The translations under genes were made by a program, and so were the position numbers. A stretch of DNA of 64,000 bases from Shimia sp040370365 (lineage in GTDB: Bacteria > Pseudomonadota > Alphaproteobacteria > Rhodobacterales > Rhodobacteraceae). The notes below the pieces were generated by a model. That model searched no databases, was not told the origin of the DNA, and worked only from the letters and a program-made list of their open reading frames with translations. The DNA lies in the NCBI RefSeq assembly GCF_040370365.1, contig NZ_BAABWQ010000001.1:1054001-1118000 (forward strand). Direction: 5' to 3'. Positions 32,456 through 41,291 of this stretch are shown piece by piece. Numbering within the stretch: position 1 is the first letter of the stretch; the number at the start of each line of letters is the position of its first letter.

Positions 32456-34198
32456 TTAGGCCGAGCGCTGAAAGCTCACTTCATCCTCTTCGTAGCTGGT
32501 TTCTGGCGAGGCACTCGCAACCGAGGAGGGACGGAAGTTCGCCACCAATTCCGCCAACTCGCCTGCCGCGTCTTGCAGAGTGCGGCCTTGCGCGCTGGAT
32601 CTGTCCACCAACGAGGCATTCTGTTGCGTCACACGGTCCAGATCCATCACCCCAGCATTGATCTCGGTGATCGCGGTTGCCTGATCTCGCGACCCTTCCG
32701 CGATCCGCACAGCCAGACCACTAACTTCCTGAATTTTCTCAATGATCTCTTCAATTGCCTTACCAGCCTGATCGACCAGATCCACGCCAACCGCGACTTG
32801 ATCTGCAGAGGTGTCAATCAGCTCCTTGATCTCGTTTGCACTGGTCGCAGAGCGCAGCGCCAAGGACCGCACTTCAGACGCCACCACAGCAAACCCACGG
32901 CCACTGTCACCGGCACGTGCGGCTTCCACACCTGCGTTTAGCGCCAATAGGTTGGTCTGGAACGAGATGTCCTCAATCACACGGTTGATCTCGCTGATCT
33001 TGCCCGCACTGTCTTTGATGTCCTGCATCGCATCCACAGCCGACTTCACAATATCACCGCCACGCAGGGCCTCAGATTTTGTGGCATCCACGGTGGTTTC
33101 CACGGATTTGGTCTGGTCTGTGGCCGCCTGTACAATGTCCGTGATCTGGCTGATCGCAGCCGCGGTCTCCTCCAGCGTAGCTGCCTGGCTTTCGGTGCGT
33201 TTGGCAAGGTTGTGCGTGCCTTCCGCCATAGATCCGGTCTCTTCCTCAATTTGAGAAATCGTTCCTAAGACCCGACCGATCACATCATCCAACGCCTCAG
33301 CGGTCTTGTTGAAATCGGCCCGCAGCATTTCATAGTCTTCGCTGAAGACATGGGTGATGCGGTGGCTCAACTGACCCTGCGCCAAATGGTTCAAACCATC
33401 CGCCAACTCACCAACGATCTCAGATTGTTCTCGTGCGGAGGCTTTGGATTTCTCCTCAAGCGCTTTGTTTGCTTTGGTGGCATCGACAAATTCGACAACC
33501 GCGCGCGCCAACCGTCCCAGCTCATCTTTGCGCCCAGCGCTTGGCACTTTGCTGCTTGTGTCGCCTTCACGCAGCGCAGAAATCCGATCCACGATGCGGG
33601 CCAACGGGCGTGTCACACCAGATGCGGCGATATACACGATCCCGGACATCACCAGACAGATGACCGCAACCGCAACCAACGACACCATGTATAGCTCGTT
33701 CACAACCGCTGCGATAAAACCGCTGTAAAACCCCATGACCATCACGGCCACAACTGAGCCGTCGCTGTGATGAATTGGAAATTTCACATAGGCAATCTGG
33801 TTCGCTTCCTTGCGGGCCTCAGCCTCTTCCAATGCGAGCACCTCGGCCACGCCTTCGTCCCAGCCTGTCTGATCCGCGCCCTCAACAGCCGCTTCGGCAA
33901 ACAGGTCGCCGTCTACAAACACCTTGGCAAACAGGGCGTTTTCCATTTGTGTGACGCCGGCGATTGCACCAACGGCGCCATCTGTGTTGAAGTCCCAAAC
34001 GGCTGCCGCCACGGGAGGCGCAACAAACGTTTGAGCCAACGCCAACTCGCTTTCGAATGCCTTAATCAGCGTCGAGCTCTGCTTAGAGACCCAGAACACC
34101 GTGGTGGCGACAAATGACACCAAAATACAGGCCACGATCGGCAGCAAAAGCCGCCCCATGATCGATAAACCCAAAACCCGTTTCTTCTCACGCGCCAT
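32456..34198 (-). CDS. Methyl-accepting chemotaxis protein
   Basis: The protein has 580 residues from ATG 34198 behind GGAG; the frame upstream of it lacks protein character. TM1 is at about 14-35 (GRLLLPIVACILVSFVATTV), followed by a periplasmic sensor of about 150 residues. TM2 is ELYMVSLVAVAVICLVMSGI, then HAMP (GVTRPLARIVDRISALREGD) and a signalling domain with the hairpin tip EINRVIEDISFQTNLLALNA and GVEAARAGDSGRGFAVVASE. No C-terminal CheR/CheB pentapeptide is present. It reports an unknown periplasmic ligand to CheA/CheW, which are not in this window. It is monocistronic. Confidence 0.95.
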   Translation of the reverse strand: MAREKKRVLGLSIMGRLLLPIVACILVSFVATTVFWVSKQSSTLIKAFESELALAQTFVAPPVAAAVWDFNTDGAVGAIAGVTQMENALFAKVFVDGDLFAEAAVEGADQTGWDEGVAEVLALEEAEARKEANQIAYVKFPIHHSDGSVVAVMVMGFYSGFIAAVVNELYMVSLVAVAVICLVMSGIVYIAASGVTRPLARIVDRISALREGDTSSKVPSAGRKDELGRLARAVVEFVDATKANKALEEKSKASAREQSEIVGELADGLNHLAQGQLSHRITHVFSEDYEMLRADFNKTAEALDDVIGRVLGTISQIEEETGSMAEGTHNLAKRTESQAATLEETAAAISQITDIVQAATDQTKSVETTVDATKSEALRGGDIVKSAVDAMQDIKDSAGKISEINRVIEDISFQTNLLALNAGVEAARAGDSGRGFAVVASEVRSLALRSATSANEIKELIDTSADQVAVGVDLVDQAGKAIEEIIEKIQEVSGLAVRIAEGSRDQATAITEINAGVMDLDRVTQQNASLVDRSSAQGRTLQDAAGELAELVANFRPSSVASASPETSYEEDEVSFQRSA

Positions 34199-34539
34199 TG
34201 CTTGCTCCGACGGGCCCCACACCCCATTTGCGCTTGGGCCCAAAATTGTTGCGCTTGATACCAAGCGCAGTTTCCAAAAAACGTGCCCCGGATTGCACCG
34301 AGAGCGCGACCACCCCGACAAGGTCACACCTTGCATTCGGGTTACGCTGTACCTTTGCAGGCAGCCTTACTTTTGGTGTCAAAGACTCTGCGGCACACTC
34401 AAAACGAGCAGCGCGATTGTTGCAAAATCCGCAGACATCAAAGGCAAAGGTGCCCTGTCCTGCTCCGGCAACACTAGGCAGGCTGAGTTAACAGTTGCTT
34501 ACATGACGGGCATGGTTTCGCACGCCCCACACAATCAAC
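34199..34539. other. Gene-free region between chemoreceptor and nadD
   Basis: About 340 bases with no supported gene. It holds the chemoreceptor promoter region and a palindrome GCGCTTG-N4-CAAGCGC near 34250-34270, a possible operator or short hairpin. Plus-strand frames of up to 156 codons overlap the chemoreceptor and have no family features. Confidence 0.5.
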
Positions 34540-35145
34540 TTAACTCTTTGACCAATAACCATTTTTTCTGATTTCAGTGGAGCTGATGTCACGCATGGGA
34601 ACATTGGAAAATGCCCAAACCGGTGCAGACTGCCGACTCAGCAAACGATTCTCACGCGGGTGCAAGCGCGCATGGTGGTACACCTGCGCCGCTTTGGCTG
34701 TGCGCGCGTCAATCCGATCGCCGGGGCGCGCCAGCACGCCCACGGGCACCCGCGCCATGATCTCTTGCCAGTTTTTCCACCGATGAAACTGCGCCAGATT
34801 GTCCGCGCCCATCAGCCAGACAAACCGCGCCTGCGGACATTTGTCCTGCAACACTGCTAGGGTCTCTGCCGTATAGCGCGTGCCCACATGGCTCTCAAAG
34901 TCACAGACATGGACGCGCGGATGGTCCATAATCTCCCGCGCCGCCGCCATGCGCCGCGCCAATTTGGCTGGCCCGCGGTCCTTCAGCGGATTGCCCGGGC
35001 TCACCAGCCACCAGACCTGATCCAGATCGAAGCGTTTGAGGGCCTCTTTGGTGATATGCACATGCCCTGCGTGTGGCGGATCAAACGATCCCCCCAACAG
35101 GCCGATTTTCTGACCCCGCGCAACATATGGCAATCCGTAAGGCAC
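34540..35145 (-). CDS. nadD: Nicotinate-nucleotide adenylyltransferase
   Basis: The protein has 201 residues and joins ATP and nicotinate mononucleotide to form deamido-NAD in NAD synthesis. The nucleotidyltransferase motif is IGLLGGSFDPPHAGHVHITK (GGSFDPxHxGH). VWWLVSPGNPLKDRGPAKLA, VWLMGADNLAQFHRWKNW and the end motif PMRDISSTEIRKN (ISSTxIR) complete the family signature. It stands alone here; the frequent neighbour rsfS does not follow it. Confidence 0.95.
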   Translation of the reverse strand: MPYGLPYVARGQKIGLLGGSFDPPHAGHVHITKEALKRFDLDQVWWLVSPGNPLKDRGPAKLARRMAAAREIMDHPRVHVCDFESHVGTRYTAETLAVLQDKCPQARFVWLMGADNLAQFHRWKNWQEIMARVPVGVLARPGDRIDARTAKAAQVYHHARLHPRENRLLSRQSAPVWAFSNVPMRDISSTEIRKNGYWSKS

Positions 35146-35339
35146 GGGGTTTAGTGGGCTTTTGTGGCGCGAAGGTCAAGGTAACTCCCCTTGCCAAAGC
35201 AAAGCTTTGGCAGCGCCCCACTGGCCGACAGGGTCTTGCGCAGCACGATCCCGAAAGGTGAACCGCCCCCGTCAAACCGAAGGTCTGCCTCCGGCAAAAC
35301 GCAGACGCTTCGCTTCCTGCCCCTCAGTTCGTGCGCGAG

Positions 35340-36022
35340 TTACACAAACGGAATTTTGGAAACATCCGTTTCGGGAGGCATACACTTATGCATTGCAAAG
35401 TAGTGTTTGAGGTACCTTTCAATTTTTGATTGGTTCGCCTTTGGCCCAATCAAGATCCTTTTTATTCCCAGAGGATTTTTCAAGCCTTCAAAAATTTTAT
35501 CCTCTCCCAGAGAAAGTCTAAAGACTTTTCGAAACTCTCCACCAACCTCTGAAAACTGCCCAAACCGCCGGTCCCGCGAACTAAAGGTGCCTCCACAATA
35601 ACAACGGTACTCTTGTTCTTCCTCAAAGTGTTTGTTTTTGTAAAGAAGAACAAACTTGCTTAAACGATGCGTCGTTTCGACATGTTTCCCGGCGTCCAAC
35701 TCGCCTTCGAAGAAATCCAAAATTTCTGGAATTGGCCCACTTTCATAGCTCACCATTTCAGGGCCTTCAAAACAAGAGTCTTTAGCAAGAGTGGTTAGGT
35801 CGGCTTCACAAAACCCAATCGCAACAGGTTCGCCGCCGCTTACCAGTTGGCCGTACCCCCGCCACATCGCCAAAGAGTCGCTTGCTGAAGAAAAACAAAC
35901 GACCTGACCGCCAATCCTAGTCGTGAGATCCGCCAAAACGCCTTCCACAAGCTTTTACTTTTTAGAACTTCAGCAAGAGTCGCAAAAGTTGTGTAGTGCC
36001 AGAGAATATCATTTCCTGCCAT
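35340..36022 (-). pseudogene. DUF2971 gene, frameshifted and internally shortened
   Basis: The N-terminus (LWHYTTFATLAEVLKSKSLW, from ATG 36022) and the body (VVCFSSASDSLAMWRGYGQL, then EEQEYRCYCGG) both match the DUF2971 pattern but lie in different frames. Only about 15 codons separate the first helix from the CFS...WRGYG motif, where relatives usually have some 50-60 residues. A deletion with frameshift near 35950 explains both. The body alone is open for 202 codons from an internal ATG (35948), but would lack the N-terminal part. DUF2971 proteins are of unknown function and common in accessory regions. Confidence 0.6.
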
Positions 36023-36034
36023 CAGTTGACCTCC

Positions 36035-36592
36035 TCATCCACACTGAAGATACTCCTCCAACAAAATCTCCCAGCTCTCTTCTGGATCGAAGTCATCCAG
36101 TAGCCGATCACCTTCGCGCTCCGTAAATGCTGCCATCCCATGTTGCACCATGTAGCGCGGTGAATGCGTTGGCGGTCCGAGCTCTGCCATTTGGGCGCAC
36201 AATGCGTTGTGCCGTGGGCTGCCACTGTCGCCAAACCGTGCCACCGCCTCCTGCATGCGTGGGCCAAAAGCTTCGCCAGCGGCATATTGGATTTCGAGCA
36301 TCATCACCTGCCCCGCCTGATGCGCCGTGGTGTCCTCCACCCGTAAAGTGTCATACGCCGTGCGCAGCTGCATGGTCACGATCAGTTCAAAAGCCCGATC
36401 ATCCTGACCATCCTTGAAGCAGCGGATCACACCTCCGGCCAGATCAGCAGGGGAATAGTCGTTAGACAGCTTACTCAAAGGCACACAGCCCACATCAAAG
36501 GTGCTTTCCAGATTGCCATCCGCCTCATAGTTCGTGACCTGCGCCGCTCCCTGAGAGGCCCAAATCGCGCAGACAACCGCCAACCATCGCAT
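36035..36592 (-). CDS. Exported protein of unknown function
   Basis: The protein has 185 residues from ATG 36592 with AAGGAA upstream. The N-terminus MRWLAVVCAIWASQGAAQVT is a short signal peptide. The mature protein has three Cys (GCVPLSKL, VIRCFKDG, ALCAQM) plus a C-terminal LQCG. Its helical core (YSPADLAGGVIRCFKDGQDD, RAFELIVTMQLRTAYDTLRV) resembles small periplasmic alpha-helical repeat proteins; I cannot name a family. It is divergent from ettA with 95 bases between the starts. Confidence 0.65.
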   Translation of the reverse strand: MRWLAVVCAIWASQGAAQVTNYEADGNLESTFDVGCVPLSKLSNDYSPADLAGGVIRCFKDGQDDRAFELIVTMQLRTAYDTLRVEDTTAHQAGQVMMLEIQYAAGEAFGPRMQEAVARFGDSGSPRHNALCAQMAELGPPTHSPRYMVQHGMAAFTEREGDRLLDDFDPEESWEILLEEYLQCG

Positions 36593-36687
36593 GGCAAATT
36601 CCTTCTTCTTGATCGCGCGGATCATTGCCCTTTTGCCCGCGCTTGGCTAGACCCGCTGAAACAGCATTCTCATCGGAGTCGACCCCA

Positions 36688-38343
36688 ATGGCATCTTATC
36701 AGTACGTCTACCACATGCAGGGTGTGTCCAAGACCTACCCGGGCGGCAAGAAATGTTTTGAAAACATCCACCTGTCCTTCCTCCCCGGCGTAAAAATCGG
36801 TGTCGTCGGCGTCAACGGCGCCGGTAAATCGACCCTGATGAAAATCATGGCCGGTCTGGACAAAGACTTCACCGGCGAAGCTTGGTCCGCTGAGGGCGCC
36901 AAAGTGGGCTACCTGCCACAGGAGCCAAAGCTCGACGAAAGCCTGTCCGTGCGCGAAAACGTCATGCTCGGCGTGGCCGCCAAAAAGGCCATTCTGGATC
37001 GCTACAACGAGCTGGCCATGAACTACAGCGACGAAACCGCGGATGAGATGGCCAAGCTGCAAGACGACATCGACGCCCAGAACCTCTGGGATCTGGACAG
37101 TCAGGTCGACATCTCCATGGAGGCCCTACGCTGCCCACCTGATGATGCCCGCATCGAAGACCTCTCCGGGGGTGAAGCCCGCCGCGTGGCGCTGTGCAAA
37201 CTGCTGCTCGAAGCGCCGGAAATGCTGCTGCTCGATGAACCGACCAACCACCTTGATGCGGAAACCATCGCGTGGCTGCAACAGCACCTTATCGACTACA
37301 AAGGGACTATCCTTTGCGTCACCCACGACCGCTATTTCCTCGACGACATCACCAGCTGGATTCTGGAGCTCGACCGCGGCAAAGGCATTCCGTATGAGGG
37401 CAACTACTCCGCATGGCTGGAGCAGAAAGCCAAACGTCTGGAGCAGGAAGCCCGCGAGGACAAATCCAAGCAGAAAACGCTGGAGCGCGAACTGGAATGG
37501 ATGCGTCAGGGTCAAAAAGCCCGTCAGGCCAAATCCAAAGCCCGTATCAGCGCCTATAACGAGATGGCCAATCAATCAGAGCGCGAAAAAGTTGGCCGCG
37601 CCCAGATCGTCATTCCAAACGGCCCGCGTCTGGGCTCCAAAGTCATCGAGGTCAACGGCCTCTCCAAGCACTATGGCGACAAACAGCTGATCGAGAACCT
37701 CGAATTCTCCCTGCCTCCGGGCGGGATTGTTGGCGTGATCGGCCCAAACGGGGCTGGTAAATCCACGCTTTTCAAGATGCTCACCGGTCAGGAACAGCCG
37801 GATGAGGGCACCGTGGAATACGGCGACACCGTGAAGCTGAGCTACGTCGACCAGTCCCGCGATGATCTGAACGACAAAGACACCGTCTGGGAGGCCATCT
37901 CCGGCGGCGCGGAAATCATCGAGCTGGGCGACGCGCAAGTGAACTCCCGCGCCTACTGCAGCTCATTTAACTTCAAAGGTGGCGATCAGCAGAAACCGCT
38001 GAACCTGCTGTCAGGTGGGGAACGCAACCGCGTGCACATGGCACGTCTGTTGAAAGAAGGCGGCAACGTCCTTCTCCTCGACGAACCCACCAACGATCTG
38101 GACGTGGAAACCCTCCGCGCGCTGGAAGACGCCTTGGTGGATTTCGCAGGCTGCGCCGTGGTCATCTCCCACGACCGCTTCTTCCTTGACCGCATCTGTA
38201 CCCACATGCTGGCCTTTGAAGGCGATGCCCATGTGGAATGGTTTGAGGGCAACTTTGAAGACTATGAAGAAGACAAGAAACGTCGCCTTGGGGCTGATGC
38301 CCTTGAACCCAAACGCCTGAAACACAAGAAGTTCACTCGCTAA
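36688..38343 (+). CDS. ettA: Energy-dependent translational throttle protein EttA (ABC-F)
   Basis: The protein has 551 residues from ATG 36688; the usual EttA opening MASYQYVYHMQGVSKTYPGG confirms the start. It contains two ABC domains: VNGAGKSTLMK and later GPNGAGKSTLFKM (Walker A), LSGGEARRVALCKLL and LLSGGERNRVHMARLL (signatures), LLLDEPTNHLDAETI and LLLDEPTNDLDVETL (Walker B). No membrane helices are present. The inter-domain linker is Arg/Lys/Glu-rich (KSKQKTLERELEWMRQGQKA) and contacts the P-site tRNA. EttA binds the ribosomal E site and gates elongation by ADP/ATP ratio. It is monocistronic and followed by a clear terminator. Confidence 0.97.
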   Translation: MASYQYVYHMQGVSKTYPGGKKCFENIHLSFLPGVKIGVVGVNGAGKSTLMKIMAGLDKDFTGEAWSAEGAKVGYLPQEPKLDESLSVRENVMLGVAAKKAILDRYNELAMNYSDETADEMAKLQDDIDAQNLWDLDSQVDISMEALRCPPDDARIEDLSGGEARRVALCKLLLEAPEMLLLDEPTNHLDAETIAWLQQHLIDYKGTILCVTHDRYFLDDITSWILELDRGKGIPYEGNYSAWLEQKAKRLEQEAREDKSKQKTLERELEWMRQGQKARQAKSKARISAYNEMANQSEREKVGRAQIVIPNGPRLGSKVIEVNGLSKHYGDKQLIENLEFSLPPGGIVGVIGPNGAGKSTLFKMLTGQEQPDEGTVEYGDTVKLSYVDQSRDDLNDKDTVWEAISGGAEIIELGDAQVNSRAYCSSFNFKGGDQQKPLNLLSGGERNRVHMARLLKEGGNVLLLDEPTNDLDVETLRALEDALVDFAGCAVVISHDRFFLDRICTHMLAFEGDAHVEWFEGNFEDYEEDKKRRLGADALEPKRLKHKKFTR

Positions 38344-38467
38344 CGCGAGGGAACTTCTTGTGGTTCCGTTTGGTTCAAGGAGTGCGTTGCAGGGTTTTGG
38401 CAAAGCCAACAACCCGTACGCACCCCGGCGAGATGGCTCGCAGACGTCGAGTGACCAAAATTCCAAG

Positions 38468-38499
38468 ACACCCGCGCTCCTGCGCGGGTGTTTTCTTTT
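38468..38499 (+). terminator. Terminator downstream of ettA
   Basis: ACACCCGCG and CGCGGGTGT form a 9-bp stem with loop CTCCTG, followed by TTTTCTTTT. It lies 125 bases after ettA. A second hairpin, AAGCCCGC-AAA-GCGGGCTT, follows near 38524-38543. The 310 bases between ettA and the next gene hold no other visible feature. Confidence 0.85.
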
Positions 38500-38653
38500 G
38501 AACACATCACTAGCGGCACACTAAAGCCCGCAAAGCGGGCTTACGCGTCCGACCCGCCCCCACGGGCGGGCGCAGGGTTGATCCGGATCTAAGTCTTCTA
38601 ATTTTTGGACACAAGAACCTTGGGCTGCTCACCGATCCATTGATTGGTCCAAA

Positions 38654-39124
38654 TTGCAAAAACTGGAAGCACCTGATAGTTGTGTTGACGGGAAAAATAC
38701 AGGTACATCCTTGTCGGTTGAAGCACTTCAAACATCGGTCCGATTATACGCGGAGCTCGTTACGTTTCTAATCGCAGTCCTGACCTTTCTGGGACTTTTC
38801 TATAAAGCTGTGAACGCTCTACGAGATTCTTGGATTTCTTACCGCAGGCGGAGAAATATCAAAGGTTTGCTAATTGCCCCAACCGTTGAAGAAATTGCAG
38901 AGTATTCTGTGCAGCAACGGCAAAATGTAGACCCAGAAGAACAATTCCTTCGAAAGCAAATGCGGGAGCTTTCAAGGCATTTGGCGACAGCTTCACACAT
39001 GGTTGGGCAACGTCGAATTTTTGCGATTTCCATGATGTTCATTGTTTCATTTTTGGTCTTGGGCGTCATGTACACAAAAGAACTGGTTTTTGCTTCCGGC
39101 AACTCGAATAGAGACTTGCTGTAG
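38654..39124 (+). CDS. Small membrane protein of unknown function
   Basis: The ORF has up to 156 codons. The start is uncertain: TTG 38654 opens it and a TTG at codon 20 with AGGT upstream is also possible; there is no early ATG. Two membrane segments are visible (AELVTFLIAVLTFLGLFYKA and IFAISMMFIVSFLVLGVMYT), separated by a charged stretch (SYRRRRNIKGLL) and a helical linker. No family is recognised. AT content is higher than in its neighbours, suggesting recent gain. The same frame stays open for 57 codons after its TAG. Confidence 0.5.
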   Translation: MQKLEAPDSCVDGKNTGTSLSVEALQTSVRLYAELVTFLIAVLTFLGLFYKAVNALRDSWISYRRRRNIKGLLIAPTVEEIAEYSVQQRQNVDPEEQFLRKQMRELSRHLATASHMVGQRRIFAISMMFIVSFLVLGVMYTKELVFASGNSNRDLL

Positions 39125-39316
39125 GACAGGGAAAATTCGGTTAGCAAATATTTACAACTTTGTTTAGCCACGCCAGCGACCTATGGCTGTAAGAAGACCT
39201 CAGCACAGCATTGTGATGGGAAGTACGCTCACCTTCCTGAGTGTGAACGTCTAGACGAAATTCTAGAAGAAAGAACTGACAATGAGCCCTAAAAGCGGTT
39301 CTTCTTTAGCAAGCCC

Positions 39317-39341
39317 GTAGGGTGCGCATTCACTGCGCACC
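39317..39341 (+). repeat. REP hairpin, copy 1
   Basis: GTAG is followed by GGTGCGCA, a 5-base loop and TGCGCACC, a perfect 8-bp hairpin with the GTAG head typical of REPs mobilised by RAYT transposases. It is inverted relative to copy 2, 37 bases away. Confidence 0.75.
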
Positions 39342-39378
39342 ACTTACCTCCACCACCCTACATGCCCCAAACAACAAC

Positions 39379-39403
39379 GGTGCGCAATAAATGCGCACCC
39401 TAC
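39379..39403 (-). repeat. REP hairpin, copy 2 (inverted)
   Basis: GGTGCGCA, a 5-base loop and TGCGCACC are followed by CTAC, the reverse complement of copy 1 apart from two loop bases. It overlaps the stop codon of the RAYT gene. Together the two copies form a BIME-like pair. Confidence 0.75.
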
Positions 39404-39879
39404 AGCCATCGCCCACATGCAATGTCTCGATGCACCGACGAATACGGCCACTCTTCAGCGTTCTGAACAAACCCATGTTTAACCGGGTTCATATGACAAT
39501 ACGTGATCGCTGCTCTATAGCTCTCCGAATCACGAATGTGATGCTCCCAAAACCGCCGTTGCCACACCGCCCTCTCGCGCCGCGCCACATGACTGCGACG
39601 CTGAGCGCCTTTTGGCACTGACCGCGAAAACCGGGCTTTGATCACCTGCCATCGTATCGCATAGTCACTGTCGTCCGGCGGCAACGTCCAAACCGCGTGC
39701 ATGTGATCCGGCATCACCACCCAAGCATCAATATAAAACCGCCGCTCCGCATGTGTTTTAAAGACGGCTTCTCTCAAGGCATCGATACGCTGAACCAACA
39801 AATCGCCACCGCGCACCGCGAGATTGACGGTGAAAAACACCGTCGCACCGGGCACCTTGGGGCGAATATAGCGAGACAT
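39400..39879 (-). CDS. REP-associated tyrosine transposase (RAYT, IS200-like)
   Basis: The protein has 159 residues of the Y1-Tnp type. The HUH metal site is VVMPDHMHAVW (H59-M60-H61). The catalytic Tyr candidate is Y127 in TYCHMNPVKHGFV, a motif diagnostic of the group, followed by WPYSSVHRD. RAYTs nick and join single-stranded DNA at REP hairpins. Two inverted REPs with GTAG heads lie directly at the 3' end, which supports the assignment. The gene is complete, so it could still act on REPs elsewhere in the genome. It is usually single-copy and vertically inherited. Confidence 0.92.
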   Translation of the reverse strand: MSRYIRPKVPGATVFFTVNLAVRGGDLLVQRIDALREAVFKTHAERRFYIDAWVVMPDHMHAVWTLPPDDSDYAIRWQVIKARFSRSVPKGAQRRSHVARRERAVWQRRFWEHHIRDSESYRAAITYCHMNPVKHGFVQNAEEWPYSSVHRDIACGRWL

Positions 39880-39902
39880 GTCTCCAGCTTATAAAACGCC
39901 AG

Positions 39903-39917
39903 TTAACCACTGATTAA
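39903..39917. promoter_or_regulatory. Candidate CtrA site
   Basis: TTAACCACTGATTAA is a perfect TTAA-N7-TTAA, the full consensus for the cell-cycle and motility regulator CtrA. It lies between the RAYT gene (start 39879) and the small membrane gene at 40022; either could be the target. Confidence 0.4.
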
Positions 39918-40021
39918 CCAACATCAATCATCACACCCCCGCCATCGCACTGTAACACCTCTTAAAACCACCGCGCCGCACCCCCATCCTCGGTAAACCA
40001 CCACTTACGAGGAACCACCCC

Positions 40022-40390
40022 ATGCGCCACCTGCTCCCTGCCCTCATCGCCGCGCTGCTCATGGCCGCCCTCATCGCGCTGGACATCGCCCGCCCCCTCG
40101 GCGCGCATCCGTGGTGGAGCCAAAAGACCTTGCTCATCGGCGCGCCCATCGGCCTGACCCTTGCCACCCTCGCGGGCCTCAAACTGCGCCCTCTCCCGCT
40201 GACGATCACCTGCGCCGTCGCCACAATCCTCGCCTTTGCCACAGCCAAATACGGTGGCACCCAATTTGCCGCCTCCTACGCTGAGGATCAATTTGCCGGA
40301 CACCTCTGGCACTTCGGCTGGGTTGCCACCGGCGCCAGCCTTGCCGCCACGTTCACGTCCGGCGCAAAGTGGCGCCTCTTTCGCAGCTGA
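40022..40390 (+). CDS. Small integral membrane protein
   Basis: The protein has 122 residues with about four hydrophobic segments (LLPALIAALLMAALIALDIA, TLLIGAPIGLTLATLAGL, LPLTITCAVATILAFATAKY and WHFGWVATGASLAATF). No recognised family. The start is preceded by GAGGAACC. It is followed after about 100 bases by another small membrane gene on the same strand, with which it may form a unit. Confidence 0.6.
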   Translation: MRHLLPALIAALLMAALIALDIARPLGAHPWWSQKTLLIGAPIGLTLATLAGLKLRPLPLTITCAVATILAFATAKYGGTQFAASYAEDQFAGHLWHFGWVATGASLAATFTSGAKWRLFRS

Positions 40391-40493
40391 CCCGGCGGCA
40401 TCTGCGCCATCCCCCACAGCAAAGCCCAACTCGCGCCACATTTGCGCCCCATTTCACCGCTCTCTTGGTTAACGACGCAAACCGGAGCGCATC

Positions 40494-40709
40494 ATGGCCC
40501 TTGTTCTCATCTTCGCTGGCAGTATCGCAGGTCTCCTCTTGGGCGGCTTTCAGATGGCGTTTCAGAACGCCAGCCTCTGGACAGGGTTTTCCACCTATCT
40601 CAGCTTCTCTCTTGGGTTTCCGATTGTGGCGCTCGCCATTGCCTTGGCCCTTGGCGCGCTGCGTCCCTCCCCCAAAGACCGCGACGCTTTTGACTACCAC
40701 CAAGCCTAA
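40494..40709 (+). CDS. Small membrane protein
   Basis: The protein has 71 residues from ATG 40494 behind CCGGAGC. Two membrane segments (MALVLIFAGSIAGLLLGGFQ and LGFPIVALAIALALGALRPS) with a short loop and a charged tail (PKDRDAFDYHQA). No family recognised. The tidy ribosome binding site and two-helix layout support a real gene. Confidence 0.6.
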   Translation: MALVLIFAGSIAGLLLGGFQMAFQNASLWTGFSTYLSFSLGFPIVALAIALALGALRPSPKDRDAFDYHQA

Positions 40710-40775
40710 CAGGCCTGCGCGTCCCAAACATCTGTAGCGGAGCGCGCCGCGCGATGGGCACACCCCAACCTGCAC

Positions 40776-41135
40776 CTATGGCGGGTCTTCCAATCGCGTC
40801 GTCAAAGCGCGCTCGACTTGCAACTCATCTGCGATCTTCATCTGTGCCCAGGTTGCCAACAGCCGGTTGATGCGCGCCTGATACCCCTGCCCCATGGCCC
40901 GGTAAAATCGTGCCACCGATTGATCCAGATACAGCGTGACCTTCTCTTTGGGTTCTTGGACATCCAGATCCTGTTCCAACCGATGCCACGCCTCAGGCAC
41001 CGCCTCGCGGATCGCCTCAGAGACCCAACGCTCCGAGGTCAGCATCAACAGGTTGCGCCCCAAGGCTTCACGCGCCATGCGCTGCGTTTTGGTGCCCGTG
41101 CGGCGGCTTTGAAACTGCGGTGTGCTCTCAGACAT
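40776..41135 (-). CDS. BrnA-type (DUF4415) antitoxin-like protein, no BrnT
   Basis: The protein has 119 residues from ATG 41135 with GGAGGC upstream. The C-terminal half has KEKVTLYLDQSVARFYRAMG and QGYQARINRLLATW, matching the ribbon-helix-helix of BrnA/DUF4415 antitoxins (KxxVTLRLDxDVxxxFRAxGxGYQxRINAxL). A longer N-terminal extension is Arg-rich. BrnA normally follows a BrnT toxin gene, which is absent here; both flanks are unrelated genes. It may be a solitary regulator derived from an antitoxin. Confidence 0.82.
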   Translation of the reverse strand: MSESTPQFQSRRTGTKTQRMAREALGRNLLMLTSERWVSEAIREAVPEAWHRLEQDLDVQEPKEKVTLYLDQSVARFYRAMGQGYQARINRLLATWAQMKIADELQVERALTTRLEDPP

Positions 41136-41291
41136 GCGACGCCTCCTGTCCGCCATCCTGCGGCACAGGCATTAAAGGCGGCTCACCGCACCGCGCGGGG
41201 CATGTTGCCGCGGCGCATTTTGGTCCTAAATTGGCACCTCCGCATTACAGCCGCGATACAGACGCAATACCGACGTGCAAAATTCGCACCT

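Noticed and set aside
35160..35330. GC-rich stretch with hairpin TTGCCAAAGC-AAA-GCTTTGGCA
   Set aside because: No U-tail and no gene ending there on either strand; it may be a repeat but cannot be shown without genome comparison.
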